Shown here: in pieces, positions 53,634 to 63,653 of the stretch | How the letters are laid out: every line of letters starts with the position of its first letter | Position numbering within the stretch: the stretch's first letter is position 1 | From: Accumulibacter sp. | GTDB taxonomy: Bacteria; Pseudomonadota; Gammaproteobacteria; Burkholderiales; Rhodocyclaceae | NCBI RefSeq assembly: GCF_036625195.1 | Contig: NZ_JAZKUG010000001.1 | Location: forward strand, 2,728,001 to 2,792,000 | Reading direction: 5' to 3' | Length of the DNA stretch: 64,000 bases | Position numbers and translations under genes: made by a program | Notes under the pieces: model-generated | Told to the model about the DNA's origin: nothing | The model's input: only the letters and a program-made list of their open reading frames with translations | Databases searched by the model: none

Positions 53634-56600
53634 CAATACTCCCGCTGCGCCTTGATGATCAGGAATATGCGCTCGACCTGCTGAGGATCGTTGCGCAGCA
53701 AAGGCAGCAGGGCGCGCTTGATTTCGTTCTCCTTCGCCTGATGTCCCCGCCAGTCGTCGGGCCGCACTCGTCGCACGGTTTCGTCGATGGCCAGTGCCAG
53801 TTCCAGCGCCGGGTTGTTCCCGGCGCCGTAAGCCGCTGGCGGTGGCTCTGCAACTCCACTGGCAGCAGGCGCGGCCATGGCCAGCAGGTTGTCGTACAGC
53901 GCGCGCAGCCACGGCCGGGTTCGCAGCACCTCGGGCGTGTCGGGTGCCTGCCCATGCAGCACGCGCTTGACCAGGTCGGCGATGCGCTGCAGGTACGCCT
54001 GGTAGTTCAGGCGCCGGGCGCGCAGGTCGGCGAGGATCTCCTCCAGCAACTTCGACATCCGGTCGTAGTAGGCCGGGTTGTTCAGATGCTCCTGCAGGAT
54101 TCGGCTGCGCACGTTGTTGGCGATCGTCTCGGCTACGGCGTCCTTGTTGGCCTTGATGCCACCGGGCAGGCTGTCCACCGCGCTGGCGATGCCCGCCTTC
54201 ACGATCACCTCCAATAGCGGCGTGTCGCCGAACGTCGAGATAGGCCGCGGCTCGGCCGCTTCGATGTAGGTGTCGATCAGGTGCCGCATGTCGGCCTCAT
54301 AGGCCTTGAGGTCGATGGTCTCGCCGCTGGCTTTCCGGATGACCTCGCGGAGCTCCAGATAGCGCTGCACCTCCTTCTTGATGCGGGCGATGTCCTCAAC
54401 GCTGTACTTCGCTGCTTCCAGGTCGTCGGCGATTGCGGCGTAGGCCCGCACCAGCGACACCGTCGCGGTGTACAGCGCCACGCGCTGCGGCTCGTGTTCA
54501 GCCAGGTCGGCCGCGATTTCGACGTTGCCGCAGAAATAATGGATGTGCTCCAGCTCGCCCTTGGGCGGCTTCACCGGTTCGCAGATCAGCGCCGCGGCTT
54601 CCAGCGCGTTGTCCAGCCGCTCGCGGCCCTTCGTCAGCCGGTCGTGCAGCAGCACGTCGGGGCTGACGCCGGGCGCACTGCGGTCCAGCTCCGACGTATA
54701 AACCTGTAGTGCCCCAGTTCCCTCGTCATTGACCAGCTTCCTGAACAAGTCCTTGTAATCGACGATGTAACCCACCGCCTTGTCGTCACCGTCCAGCCGG
54801 TTCACGCGGCAGATGGCCTGGAACAGGCCGTGGTCCTGCATGCTCTTGTCGATGTAGAGGTAGGTGCAGCTCGGCGCGTCGAAGCCGGTGAGCAGCTTGT
54901 CCACCACCACCAGCAGCTTCATGTTCGCGGGCTGTTCCTTGAACAGCTTCTTGGCGTTGTCCTCGTAGGTCTCGGTCTTGGACTTGCCGGGCTCGGCCTG
55001 CACGCCCTTCAGCAGCGCGGTGTAGGTGTCGTAGAGGAACTGCTTGTCGGTCTGCGTGTTGGCACCAGTCTCCTCCAGCGTCACGTCCTTGGCCAGCGGG
55101 TTGTACGAGGTGACCACCGCGCACTTGCCCTTGAAGGCGGTCTTCTGGAACAGCTCGAAGTACTTGCACGCCTCGTAGATGCTCGAAGCCACCAGGATCG
55201 CGTTGCCCCGTTGGCTGGCCAGGCGTGGCTTGACGCCGAAGTCGAACACGATGTCTTCGACCACGCGCTCCATGCGTGAGCGCGAGCTCAGCACGTTCTG
55301 CATCGTGCCCCATTGCTCGCGCAGCGCCGCCTTCTGCCAGGCGTTCAGGCCGCGGGTCTTCGCTTCGAACCATTTATCGATCTTGTCCTGCGAGCCCAGG
55401 CTCTGCTCGATGTCGCGCGCCTCGTACACCAGGTCGAGCACCACGCCATCTTCCACGCCCTCGCTGAACTTGTAGGTGTGGATGTAGTCGCCGAAGACCT
55501 CGCGGCTGGTCTGCGCGTCCTGCTTCAGCAGCGGCGTGCCGGTGAAGCCGATGAACACCGCGCCGGGCATCAGCGCCTTCATCGTCTTGTGCAGCTTGCC
55601 GCTTTGCGTGCGGTGGCATTCGTCGACGAAGACGAACACCTCGCCCACGGTGGGGCTGGGCTGCGAGGCCAGCTCCTTGATGAAGGTGTCGAAGTCGTCG
55701 ACTCCCTTGCGCCCGAACTTGTGGATCAGCGAGCACAGCAGCCGCGGCTTGGCCTGGCCGAGCTGGTTCATCAGGTCCTGCCCGCTGCTGGTGCGCTTGA
55801 TGGGCTCGCCGGCCTCTGTGAACACGCCCTCGATCTGCTTGTCCAGCTCATCGCGGTCGGTGACGATCACCACGCGGGCGTGCGGCCGGTTCTCCAGGAT
55901 CCACTTGGCCAGCAGCACCATCACGATGCTCTTGCCGCTGCCCTGCGTGTGCCAGAGGATACCGCCCTTGCGGGCGTATGCGTGCTGCTGCGCCGCCTTG
56001 ATGCCGAAGTACTGGTGCACCCGCGGCAGCTTCTTCACGCCGCCGTCGAACAGCACGAAGTCGTGCATCAGCTCGACCAGCAGCGCCTTGGCGCACATCT
56101 TCAGCAGGTACTTGTCGAGCTTGAAGCGGCGGTTGTCGGCCTCGTCTTCCTCCCACTTCAGGAAGTACTTCTCCGGCGTGCCGACGGTGCCGTACTGCAG
56201 CCCCTCGGAATCGTTGCCCGCGAAGACGAACTGCACCGTGCTGAAGAACCAGGCGTTGAACTCGGGCGTCTGGTTCGACAGGTTCTGCCGGATGCCGTTG
56301 CCGATGGACGTGCGGCTGTTCTTCAGCTCGACCACGCCCACCGCGATGCCGTTGACGTACAGCACCAGGTCGGGCCGCCGCTCGTGCCCGCCCAGCCCGC
56401 CGCGCAGCGTCACCTCCTCGGCGATGGCGAAGTCGTTGGCCAGCGGCTGCGCCCAGTCGATCAGCTTGACCGTCTCGGTCGCCTTGCTGGCTTCGATCTT
56501 CACCGGCACGCCGTAGCGCAGCAGGCCGTAGACCGCCTTGTTGTTGTCGTAGAGGCTGCGGTTGGGGTTGTCCGCCTCGGTGCGCAGCAGGTAGAGGGCG

Positions 56601-56782
56601 CGGTTGATCTGGTCGGGCGTGTTGCCGGCCATGTTCAACCAAGCGGTGAGCAGGCCCTCCTCGATGTTGCTGTTGCCGGTGCGGTCGGTCCAGTCGCCCA
56701 GCGCGCGATAGCCGAGCTCATCGCGGAACAGGGCGAGCACGCGGTTCTGCGTGGCGCGCTCGGGGGTGCCGATGCCGCTCAT
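53633..56782 (-). CDS. hsdR: Type I restriction enzyme, R (restriction/translocation) subunit
   Basis: A 1,049-residue motor nuclease. The N-terminal PD-(D/E)xK nuclease has PDLVLYVNGIAVGVVELKNS near residue 150. The SF2 helicase unit has Walker A QGSGKSIVMVLLAKWI, the DECHRTQSG box, GFTGTPLL and the later QAICRVNRLDGDDKAVGYIV motif VI. The C-terminal third binds the methylase complex. It cuts DNA that lacks the cognate methylation. It starts 2 bases after the 103-residue gene ends, in the order hsdM-hsdS-small gene-hsdR-peptidase. Confidence 0.95.
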   Translation of the reverse strand: MSGIGTPERATQNRVLALFRDELGYRALGDWTDRTGNSNIEEGLLTAWLNMAGNTPDQINRALYLLRTEADNPNRSLYDNNKAVYGLLRYGVPVKIEASKATETVKLIDWAQPLANDFAIAEEVTLRGGLGGHERRPDLVLYVNGIAVGVVELKNSRTSIGNGIRQNLSNQTPEFNAWFFSTVQFVFAGNDSEGLQYGTVGTPEKYFLKWEEDEADNRRFKLDKYLLKMCAKALLVELMHDFVLFDGGVKKLPRVHQYFGIKAAQQHAYARKGGILWHTQGSGKSIVMVLLAKWILENRPHARVVIVTDRDELDKQIEGVFTEAGEPIKRTSSGQDLMNQLGQAKPRLLCSLIHKFGRKGVDDFDTFIKELASQPSPTVGEVFVFVDECHRTQSGKLHKTMKALMPGAVFIGFTGTPLLKQDAQTSREVFGDYIHTYKFSEGVEDGVVLDLVYEARDIEQSLGSQDKIDKWFEAKTRGLNAWQKAALREQWGTMQNVLSSRSRMERVVEDIVFDFGVKPRLASQRGNAILVASSIYEACKYFELFQKTAFKGKCAVVTSYNPLAKDVTLEETGANTQTDKQFLYDTYTALLKGVQAEPGKSKTETYEDNAKKLFKEQPANMKLLVVVDKLLTGFDAPSCTYLYIDKSMQDHGLFQAICRVNRLDGDDKAVGYIVDYKDLFRKLVNDEGTGALQVYTSELDRSAPGVSPDVLLHDRLTKGRERLDNALEAAALICEPVKPPKGELEHIHYFCGNVEIAADLAEHEPQRVALYTATVSLVRAYAAIADDLEAAKYSVEDIARIKKEVQRYLELREVIRKASGETIDLKAYEADMRHLIDTYIEAAEPRPISTFGDTPLLEVIVKAGIASAVDSLPGGIKANKDAVAETIANNVRSRILQEHLNNPAYYDRMSKLLEEILADLRARRLNYQAYLQRIADLVKRVLHGQAPDTPEVLRTRPWLRALYDNLLAMAAPAASGVAEPPPAAYGAGNNPALELALAIDETVRRVRPDDWRGHQAKENEIKRALLPLLRNDPQQVERIFLIIKAQREY

Positions 56783-56783
56783 C

Positions 56784-57095
56784 TCACACTTCGTCGAAGT
56801 GGCACCACTGGTCCTCGGGCAAAGCCCGCAGGAACGCGCCGATCTGCTCGAGCTGGCCTTGCTGCTGCGCCCATTCGAGGTGTTCCTTGAACCGCAGTTG
56901 CTTCTCGATCGGCGTGGTGTGGTGCCAGGCGGCGAGGATCAGCGGCGCGGGCGGCTCCCAGCCTCCCGAGGGCTTCTGGCGCGGGTTCTTCAGCATCCCG
57001 TAGAGCCGGCTCCACTGCGGCGGCATCGGCACCAAGCGGTTGTTCGCGGTGCATTCGGCCCAGAGGGCGTCGTAGGCTGCAGCGGTGTTGCTCAT
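56784..57095 (-). CDS. Small conserved protein between hsdS and hsdR
   Basis: A 103-residue soluble protein, rich in Trp and Pro (PPQWSRLYGMLKNP, GGWEPPAPLILAAWHHTT) with a helical second half (RFKEHLEWAQQQGQLEQIGA). No known family is recognised. It overlaps hsdS by 4 bases and ends just before hsdR, so it is part of the operon. It may help assembly or control of the complex; that is inference from position alone. Confidence 0.7.
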   Translation of the reverse strand: MSNTAAAYDALWAECTANNRLVPMPPQWSRLYGMLKNPRQKPSGGWEPPAPLILAAWHHTTPIEKQLRFKEHLEWAQQQGQLEQIGAFLRALPEDQWCHFDEV

Positions 57096-58306
57096 ACCAG
57101 CCGGGTCCTGCCGGTGAGCAGTTCCTGCATCATGGCCTGCTTGAGGTCACGAGTCTTGTGGCGGCGACGATTCAGCAAGTCCAGGTCCGCATCCATATCC
57201 GACAGCACTTCGGCAATGGCAGCTTGCTCCTGGAGTGGTGGAAGGTCGATCCAGGTCGACGAGAAGAAGGTCGGGCGAAGGTTGGGATATGCGCTGGTAG
57301 CGGTGTGTTCCTGCAACTGTCGCAGGGCCTTGTCGCTTCTCAGCACGTAGGACAAGAACTTGCCAAGGGCTCTTGACTTGACAGGCCGGAGCACCCGCAC
57401 GAAGTTCGAGGCAGCCACGTTCGGTCGACCATCGCACCACCAGACCTTGCCCAGACCATTGCCACTCGTTGTGATGACGATATCGTCCAAGTGGCACCGC
57501 GCCTGTGCGAACTCGGCATCAGACAAGAAGCGCGATGCAGTGGAGGTCAGCACACCGTCTGGCGAGATGTCGCCTGCACGAATGATCTCTGCAGATGTCG
57601 GGCGATCGGCGTCAGGCTCTCGAGCGCCCCAGTACCCCGTTGCCCTGATCACGAGTTGTTGAAGGCTGGCGATCTCCCACTCGCCGTGGAAGCCGGGTAG
57701 GCGGGTTTGGCCGGTGAGGAGTTGCTGCATGGCGGCCTGTTTGAGGTCGTGCTTCTTGGCGATGAGCCGGTCCAGCGCGCCCAGCAGCGCATCCACATCG
57801 CTCAACGCTCCCGCGATGGCGCGTTGCTCATCTCGCCCTGGCAGCGGGAAGGCAAGCGGCTTGACGTGCTTGTTGTTGATCTGTGGGACCGATGTCGTAT
57901 CGGCGAACCTCCACAGCCCGATGTGCGCAAGTGCGTAGTAGAGGTACTCGCAGTTGAGGTTTCCGGTTGGCGTTAGCGCCATGAGGTTCGTATCCATGTA
58001 CGACGCTTCGCTCAGTATGCGAACCTTGTTCAACGCAATGGCAGCACCTCTTTTCGCGAAGACGACGCTATTTGCTGAAACTGTCGCGCCTTTCGAGAAG
58101 TGGTACGGCGTTGAAGCGGCGTCCAAGTACTTCTCGCTGCTATTCAGCTGCTCGACCTTGAAGTACGGCACGCCACTCGTCTCAAAGCGGAACAGTGACG
58201 GACTGGCTCCGCTGGTGATTCGCACGTGGTCGCCAAGGGCAACCACGTCCCAATCGCGCGGCACAGGCCCGGCCTCGCTTCTCTGTAGTCCAGACGCAAT
58301 CACCAC
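57092..58306 (-). CDS. hsdS: Type I restriction enzyme, S (specificity) subunit
   Basis: A 404-residue protein with two target-recognition domains (about 20-150 and 210-345), each followed by a conserved helix: DEQRAIAGALSDVDALLGAL, then LKQAAMQQLLTGQTRLPGF after the first, and QEQAAIAEVLSDMDADLDLL, then LKQAMMQELLTGRTRL after the second. It therefore recognises a split DNA target, one half per domain. It starts with GTG and overlaps hsdM by 7 bases. The target sequence cannot be predicted from the sequence. Confidence 0.93.
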   Translation of the reverse strand: MVIASGLQRSEAGPVPRDWDVVALGDHVRITSGASPSLFRFETSGVPYFKVEQLNSSEKYLDAASTPYHFSKGATVSANSVVFAKRGAAIALNKVRILSEASYMDTNLMALTPTGNLNCEYLYYALAHIGLWRFADTTSVPQINNKHVKPLAFPLPGRDEQRAIAGALSDVDALLGALDRLIAKKHDLKQAAMQQLLTGQTRLPGFHGEWEIASLQQLVIRATGYWGAREPDADRPTSAEIIRAGDISPDGVLTSTASRFLSDAEFAQARCHLDDIVITTSGNGLGKVWWCDGRPNVAASNFVRVLRPVKSRALGKFLSYVLRSDKALRQLQEHTATSAYPNLRPTFFSSTWIDLPPLQEQAAIAEVLSDMDADLDLLNRRRHKTRDLKQAMMQELLTGRTRLV

Positions 58307-60771
58307 GCGGCCCCCATCTGCTTGAGGTATTCCTCAACGCGGCTGGCTAGCACTGCCACTTCGCCGGTGAGCTTCGGCAGCGGGGTGGCGTAGCGTTCGG
58401 CCAGTTGGCGAATGCGTCCAGTCAGCGTCTGCGACACCCGGTCCAGCTCGCCCTGCACGGCAGCAGCCAGCGTGGCCAGCCACTTGTCGTCCACGACGAG
58501 GGTCTTGATCTCGTCCTCTGTGAGCTGGCCGTACTTGGCAGCCACCTTGACCATCAGCGCGTCCTGCGCCGCCTTGAGCTTGGCGCCGACTTCGGTGTCC
58601 TGCTCGATGAGGGACAGGTATTCCTGCAGCACCACGCGCTCGTCCGCGGTGTCCGGGTCAGCTTTGTCGATCGCCTTAAATTGGGCGGTCACACTCGCCT
58701 TGGTGAGCTTGTCCTTGTCGTTCTTCGCTTCGTCCAGCAGGCCACCTTCGCCGCCGTGTTCCTCGGCCATCTCTTCCATCTGCTGCGCCAGGGTGGCGGC
58801 CTGCGCCTCCAGCGCCTCGATGGCGGCCTGCTCCTTCGCGTAGTAGCGGGCGATGACGAGCGCGGGCGGGATCAGCTCGGCGGCGTACTTCTTCCTGCCC
58901 ACGGCGAAGTCGGGCCGGGTCTTGGTCTTGCTGGCCTTGTCTTCGACGATCAGCCGGGGCTGGGCGGCCGCCAGCCAGCCGTCGGCGGCGATGAGGTAGC
59001 AGTCGTCCTGCATCGTCTCGCCCCAGTAGTCCATCAGGTGCTGGTAGACGTCGTAGGCGTCGATCAGTGGGGCGTGATCGAAGGCTTGGAGCAACGCCTC
59101 GGCGATGGTGCCGATCAGGGCCTTGGGGTGGCCGTCCTGCGCAAAGCCGCGCAGGTGCGGCGTGTTGGCCGCCTTCCACTGCGCGAACAGCTCGTTGGCG
59201 GCCGCGATGAAGGCGGTGAACTCCGCGTGGCCGAAGATCGTCGGCTTGATCTCGGCGGGTGCGACACGGAGCCGGCTGTAGCCGGGGCGGTCGGCCAGTT
59301 CGAACAGCGCGGTGCGCACGGCGGGGAAGACCTGCCAGTAAGGGGCCAGCGCATCGAGGTCGCGGTCGGGGATGCCGCCGCGCAGGTGGGCGTGGATGTC
59401 CTGCAGGTCCTCGGGCTCGGTGCTGTCGATGTAGCGCGGCAGGTTGAGGTTGAACTCGTTCCTCGGGTCGCTGATCTCGGCCAGCGGCACGCGGCGCGCG
59501 TAGCCCGGAATGTCCACCTGACGGGTGAAGGTGTCGACGATGCGGTGGATGTCCTGCTCGCGCAGGCGGTTCTTCGGGCCGTCCTTGCGGAAGCCCTTGC
59601 TGGCGTCGATCATGAAGATGCCGCTGCCGGCTGACGACGCGTCGGCGCGGGCCGGGGCCTGAGCCTTGTCAAGCACGACGATGCAGGCGGGGATGCCGGT
59701 GCCGTAGAACAGGTTGGCCGGCAGGCCGATGATGCCGGCGATGTAGCCGCGCTGGACGAGGTTGCGGCGGATCACGCCCTCGGCATTGCCGCGGAACAGA
59801 ACGCCGTGCGGCAGGATGCAGGCGCCCCGGCCGGTGCTCTTGAGCGAACGCAGGATGTGCAGCAGGTAGGCGTAGTCGCCCTGCTTGGCGGGCGGCGTGC
59901 CGTAGTGCTTGAAGCGTTCGTGCGGGTCGTTGGCCGGGTCGAGGCCGGTGCTCCAGCGCTTGTCGCTGAAGGGCGGATTGGCGACGACGTAGTCGAAGGT
60001 CTTGAGCTGGCCGGCGGCGTCGGTGAACAGCGGGTTGGCCAGCGTGTTGCCCTGCATCACCAGCGCCGTCGGGTTGTCGTGCAGGATCATGTTCATGCGC
60101 GCCAAGCCGGCGGTGGCGGAGTCCTTCTCCTGCCCGTAGAGCGTGACCTTGGAGCGGGCCGCGTCGCCCACCTTCAGCAGCAGCGAGCCCGAGCCGCAGG
60201 TGGGGTCGTAGACCGTGGTGGCGCTGGTGGTCTCGGCGCGGGCGATGCCCAGGATGCTGGCCATCACGCGGCTGACCTCGGCTGGCGTATAGAACTGGCC
60301 TTTGCTCTTGCCACTCTCGGTGGCGAAGTGCCGCATCAGGTACTCGTAGGCGTCGCCGAGGATGTCGTCGCCGTCGGCGCGGTTCTTCGAGAAGTCGAGC
60401 GCCGGGTTCTCGAAGATGGCGATCAGGTTGGTGAGCCGGTCCACCTGCTCCTTGCCGCTGCCGAGCTTGGTGGCGTCGGCGAAGTCCGGCATGTCGGAGA
60501 GCTTGTTGGCCGCGGCCAGCGGGGCGAGGATCTTCTTGTTGATCTGGTCGCCGATGTCGCTCTTGCCCTTGAGCGCCACCATGTCGGCAAAGCTGGCGCC
60601 GGGCGGGATCGTGATCGGAGCAAAGAACTGGCCGGCGTACTTGTCGCTGATGTACTTGACGAACAGCAGCACCAGCACATAGTCCTTGTACTGGCTGGCA
60701 TCCATGCCGCCGCGCAGCTCGTCGCAGCTTTGCCAGAGGGAGGAGTAGAGCTCGGATTTCTTGAGGGCCAT
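58300..60771 (-). CDS. hsdM: Type I restriction enzyme, M (methylation) subunit
   Basis: An 823-residue adenine methyltransferase. The N-terminal helical domain ends near GKSKGQFYTPAEVSRVMASI, the SAM-binding motif is DPTCGSGSLLLKVGDAA and the catalytic motif is NPPFSDKRW. The C-terminal part (about 560-823) is longer than in classical 500-residue HsdM and is rich in helical, coiled-coil-like sequence (EALEAQAATLAQQMEEMAEE). It is the first gene of the leftward operon, with a promoter candidate at 60817-60844. Confidence 0.93.
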   Translation of the reverse strand: MALKKSELYSSLWQSCDELRGGMDASQYKDYVLVLLFVKYISDKYAGQFFAPITIPPGASFADMVALKGKSDIGDQINKKILAPLAAANKLSDMPDFADATKLGSGKEQVDRLTNLIAIFENPALDFSKNRADGDDILGDAYEYLMRHFATESGKSKGQFYTPAEVSRVMASILGIARAETTSATTVYDPTCGSGSLLLKVGDAARSKVTLYGQEKDSATAGLARMNMILHDNPTALVMQGNTLANPLFTDAAGQLKTFDYVVANPPFSDKRWSTGLDPANDPHERFKHYGTPPAKQGDYAYLLHILRSLKSTGRGACILPHGVLFRGNAEGVIRRNLVQRGYIAGIIGLPANLFYGTGIPACIVVLDKAQAPARADASSAGSGIFMIDASKGFRKDGPKNRLREQDIHRIVDTFTRQVDIPGYARRVPLAEISDPRNEFNLNLPRYIDSTEPEDLQDIHAHLRGGIPDRDLDALAPYWQVFPAVRTALFELADRPGYSRLRVAPAEIKPTIFGHAEFTAFIAAANELFAQWKAANTPHLRGFAQDGHPKALIGTIAEALLQAFDHAPLIDAYDVYQHLMDYWGETMQDDCYLIAADGWLAAAQPRLIVEDKASKTKTRPDFAVGRKKYAAELIPPALVIARYYAKEQAAIEALEAQAATLAQQMEEMAEEHGGEGGLLDEAKNDKDKLTKASVTAQFKAIDKADPDTADERVVLQEYLSLIEQDTEVGAKLKAAQDALMVKVAAKYGQLTEDEIKTLVVDDKWLATLAAAVQGELDRVSQTLTGRIRQLAERYATPLPKLTGEVAVLASRVEEYLKQMGAAW

Positions 60772-60816
60772 GAGCGATCAGGTTTGCGTCTCGATGCCGA
60801 GTGGCACAGAACCTGA

Positions 60817-60844
60817 ACTGTACCTCACGGATAGCGGTGGACAA
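60817..60844 (-). promoter_or_regulatory. Candidate sigma-70 promoter of the hsd operon
   Basis: On the minus strand TTGTCC (60844-60839) and TACAGT (60822-60817) are 16 bases apart, about 45 bases before the hsdM start. Each hexamer has two mismatches or fewer. Confidence 0.45.
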
Positions 60845-61722
60845 AGGGGGATCAGTCGAGGTGGGACACAATCACGCCGACTTCTGATGTTGGTAAAGGA
60901 CAGGAGGTTCCGCGCCACGTGCTTGTGTGCGAATGGTGCAACAGGCGCGCCGTCGCGTTGGTCCAAGGGAAGCTCGGCCAAGCGGTTACGCTGCCACCGG
61001 GGTCGTCGAGGCACTTCAGCACGCGCCTGATGTGCGCATACCGTTCACCGTCATCGCCTGCCGCCGAAAACTCGATTGAGCTGCTCAATCGTCGTCAGCC
61101 GTGCTTCGTTCATGTCGATCACGATCTTTACGATGATCAACCCACACCTCAATTCAACTGCCAATTTCCTTCGCTCAGGCCCATTCCTGAGTGGAAACAC
61201 GCGCCTCGCTCAGGCTCACACCAGGTTGGACAAGGCTGACACTTGCGCACGTGGCGTCTGATCTCCTTTCCTTCCGCCGCGAGGAAGCTGGAACTCACGA
61301 CTTGGTGCGCTCAGTCGCGTAGGCGGAGAGCGGACGCTTGACGAGGAAAGCATCGCGGTTTGCTCTGTGAGTCTGGGAAGATTCTCAGTAGCGGGCTTTG
61401 GCCATCCGCGTCATCCGCCGTGTCGCCTTGGTATTGCCGAAGGTGGGCGACCCGCGCCCCACCGGACGCTGACGTCTTCATCCTCGAGGTCACGCCTTAT
61501 GGCCACGCCGCGGTTGGTGTGCTCAGCGACGCCGACCGCAGATCTGTCCCGATGCCGATGGAGTCGGCAGTTGCTCGCGACGGCGGGTTGGGTGCCGACA
61601 TCCCTAGAGGCCCGTTGACTTGCACCGAAGCCCCGGCGCGTGGAAGTTGGCCCGGTCCAAGGCGCGGCTCGCACCTGCACGTCGACAGGCGTACAGTGCG
61701 GAGAGGAAGGAGGACTTCACGC
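60845..61722. other. Gene-free stretch between hsdM and the RES gene
   Basis: About 880 bases with no supported coding region. Frames in both directions are short, Arg/Ser-rich and without family features. It must contain the promoter of the RES-domain gene at 61723. Its base composition is lower in GC than the flanking core, consistent with decayed mobile DNA. Confidence 0.4.
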
Positions 61723-63060
61723 ATGGCCGAACACGCCATCTGCTTCAAGTGCATTGAGGACGAGGTGCTGCGCGCGACAGTCGAGGGCGAAGGCGAACCG
61801 CTTCTTTGCGAGTCCTGCGGTCTAGAGGACAACAACGCCTTCTCCTATGAGCGGCTCGGCAAGGCGTTGGAACCGGTCGTGCGTAAGCATTTCCAGCTTG
61901 GTCCGACTGTCCGAAAGTTCTACGACGACGATGAGGAGGGCTGGGAGCAGGAGGGCGACTCGCTGTCTTACATAGTGCAGAGGGCCCTAGGCCAGGAGGT
62001 TGACGATCCGGACGCGCTCGTCAACGCGCTCATGAACGCCGAAGACTACTGGCCAGGTGACGGCGAGGAAGCCTTCTACGACGACACCCAGCTCTACGTG
62101 CGGCGCAGGGCAACGCCGCACGCCTGGATGTTCGAATGGAGCTACCTTTGCGAAGAGTTGGCTCATCGTCGACGTTTTTTTAGCGACAGCGCGAGGGCGT
62201 TCTTCGATCGGCTGTTCGAAGGCGTCGCTGACTTGGAGTCCTTCGACAAGGACACCGACCAGTGGCTGCTCGTGGTGAACGATCTACCGACGGGAACGGA
62301 TGTTCTTCGCGCGCGTGTGGTTCGCTCGGACTCTGACCTCAGGGTGTTCGTGGAAACGCCGTCGCGTGAACTGGGTGCGCCGCCGGCTGAGAAGGCGCTG
62401 GCCGGTCGAATGAACGCGACCGGAATCGCTGTCTTCTACGGGGCTCTTGACTCGGACACCTGCCTTGCCGAAATGCGCCCGGCACTTGGGGCACGGGTAT
62501 TGATCGGTGGATTCCGGACGACTCAGGCGCTACGCGTTCTCGACTTCAGGCGGCTCGAAGCCGCCAGGCTCGCCGAACTCAGTTACTTCGACTCGAAGTA
62601 CGCGGAGCAGCGGGAGCGAGCCGTATTCCTGCGTCAGCTGCATGCACTTATTAGCCGCCCGGTGGTACCGGGGGATAACGATGAATATCTCATAACGCAG
62701 ATACTGACCGAATATCTGGCGCACGTGCATCGGCCAGCGTTTGACGGCGTGATCTTCCAGTCGGTGCAGCGCAATGGAGGCGCGAACATAGTCCTGTTCG
62801 GCCGTAGTTCCCTTGAGTTGGTCGACGTTGACGAGTACAACTGGGGCACGTTGCCGCTTTTCACACCGTCGTTGTCGGAAAGCGAGCCACAGCAGATACT
62901 ATGCTTTCCGGTTGAGTACGTGAAGGGCAGTGCGAAGCTCTTCGTCACCCGATCTATTGAGTACTCGCACCGTGAGCTTCAGTTCTCCGTGGACGAACAG
63001 CACGTGTTCGTCCACGACCACGACCATTACGAGGACTTCGGCGATGGCGACTGGGACTAG
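61723..63060 (+). CDS. RES-domain protein with zinc-ribbon/HEPN-type N-terminus
   Basis: A 445-residue protein. The N-terminus carries a zinc ribbon with paired cysteines (ICFKCIEDE and LLCESCGLED), followed by an acidic helical region that fits the HEPN-like N-terminal domain found on some RES proteins. The C-terminal half is a RES domain: GRMNATGIAVFYGALDSDTC with Arg and Tyr, LAEMRP with Glu, and IFQSVQRNGGANIVLFGR with the conserved Ser. RES toxins degrade NAD+. No antitoxin gene is adjacent. An AAGGAGG site 10 bases before the ATG supports this start. Confidence 0.8.
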   Translation: MAEHAICFKCIEDEVLRATVEGEGEPLLCESCGLEDNNAFSYERLGKALEPVVRKHFQLGPTVRKFYDDDEEGWEQEGDSLSYIVQRALGQEVDDPDALVNALMNAEDYWPGDGEEAFYDDTQLYVRRRATPHAWMFEWSYLCEELAHRRRFFSDSARAFFDRLFEGVADLESFDKDTDQWLLVVNDLPTGTDVLRARVVRSDSDLRVFVETPSRELGAPPAEKALAGRMNATGIAVFYGALDSDTCLAEMRPALGARVLIGGFRTTQALRVLDFRRLEAARLAELSYFDSKYAEQRERAVFLRQLHALISRPVVPGDNDEYLITQILTEYLAHVHRPAFDGVIFQSVQRNGGANIVLFGRSSLELVDVDEYNWGTLPLFTPSLSESEPQQILCFPVEYVKGSAKLFVTRSIEYSHRELQFSVDEQHVFVHDHDHYEDFGDGDWD

Positions 63061-63415
63061 CAGCCTTACATGGTCGCCCCTGGGTTTGCCAAGCATTCAA
63101 TTGGTGACGGTTCGAAGGGTAAAGATTGCAGCCATACATTCGGACTTTGATCGGGGCGATGCCTCTGTCCCTAATGTAATTCGCTGATCGATGCCTCATC
63201 AGTCGGACGCGCTAGAAGCGCGAGGCTGCTATCAGGTTGAATCGACCACGGTCCTACCTGCCTTGCCATCACGTCATGATCGCCTGAGCAATCGGTGGGG
63301 GTTATTCCTCTACAACTACAAAAAGCGGTGGTGCTGCGATATCGCAGGGCTGTCCATAGGCGCTCGCGAGCGCGCCCCATACGCTGGCGAGTGAGCGCCT
63401 GTGGGCAACCCGTGT
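63061..63415. other. Gene-free stretch after the RES gene
   Basis: About 355 bases without a supported gene. It probably holds the end of the IS110 remnant and non-coding island sequence. No terminal repeat could be identified. Confidence 0.35.
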
Positions 63416-63650
63416 TCATGCCGCCGACGGTTCATAGCCTGGCTGGTAGTCTCGCTCGTGGGCCAGTAGCGCCCAGACGATGCGGGCGTTCTTGTTCGCC
63501 AAGGCCACGGCAGCCACGTTCTTGTTGCGCCGCCCGATCAGCTGCGCCAGCCAGCTTTGCGCATAACCTGCCTTGCGCTCGGCTACCCGTATCACCGCCC
63601 GAGCGCCGTGGATCAGCAGCGTGCGCAAATAGGTATCCGTGAGTGCCGAC
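63416..63650 (-). pseudogene. IS110-family transposase, C-terminal fragment
   Basis: The last 78 or so codons of an IS110 transposase: DTYLRTLLIHGARAVI, WLAQLIGRRNKNVAAVALAN and KNARIVWALLAHE. The catalytic N-terminus and most of the middle are missing; the frame upstream meets the end of the small gene at 63654. Confidence 0.8.
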
Positions 63651-63653
63651 TTC

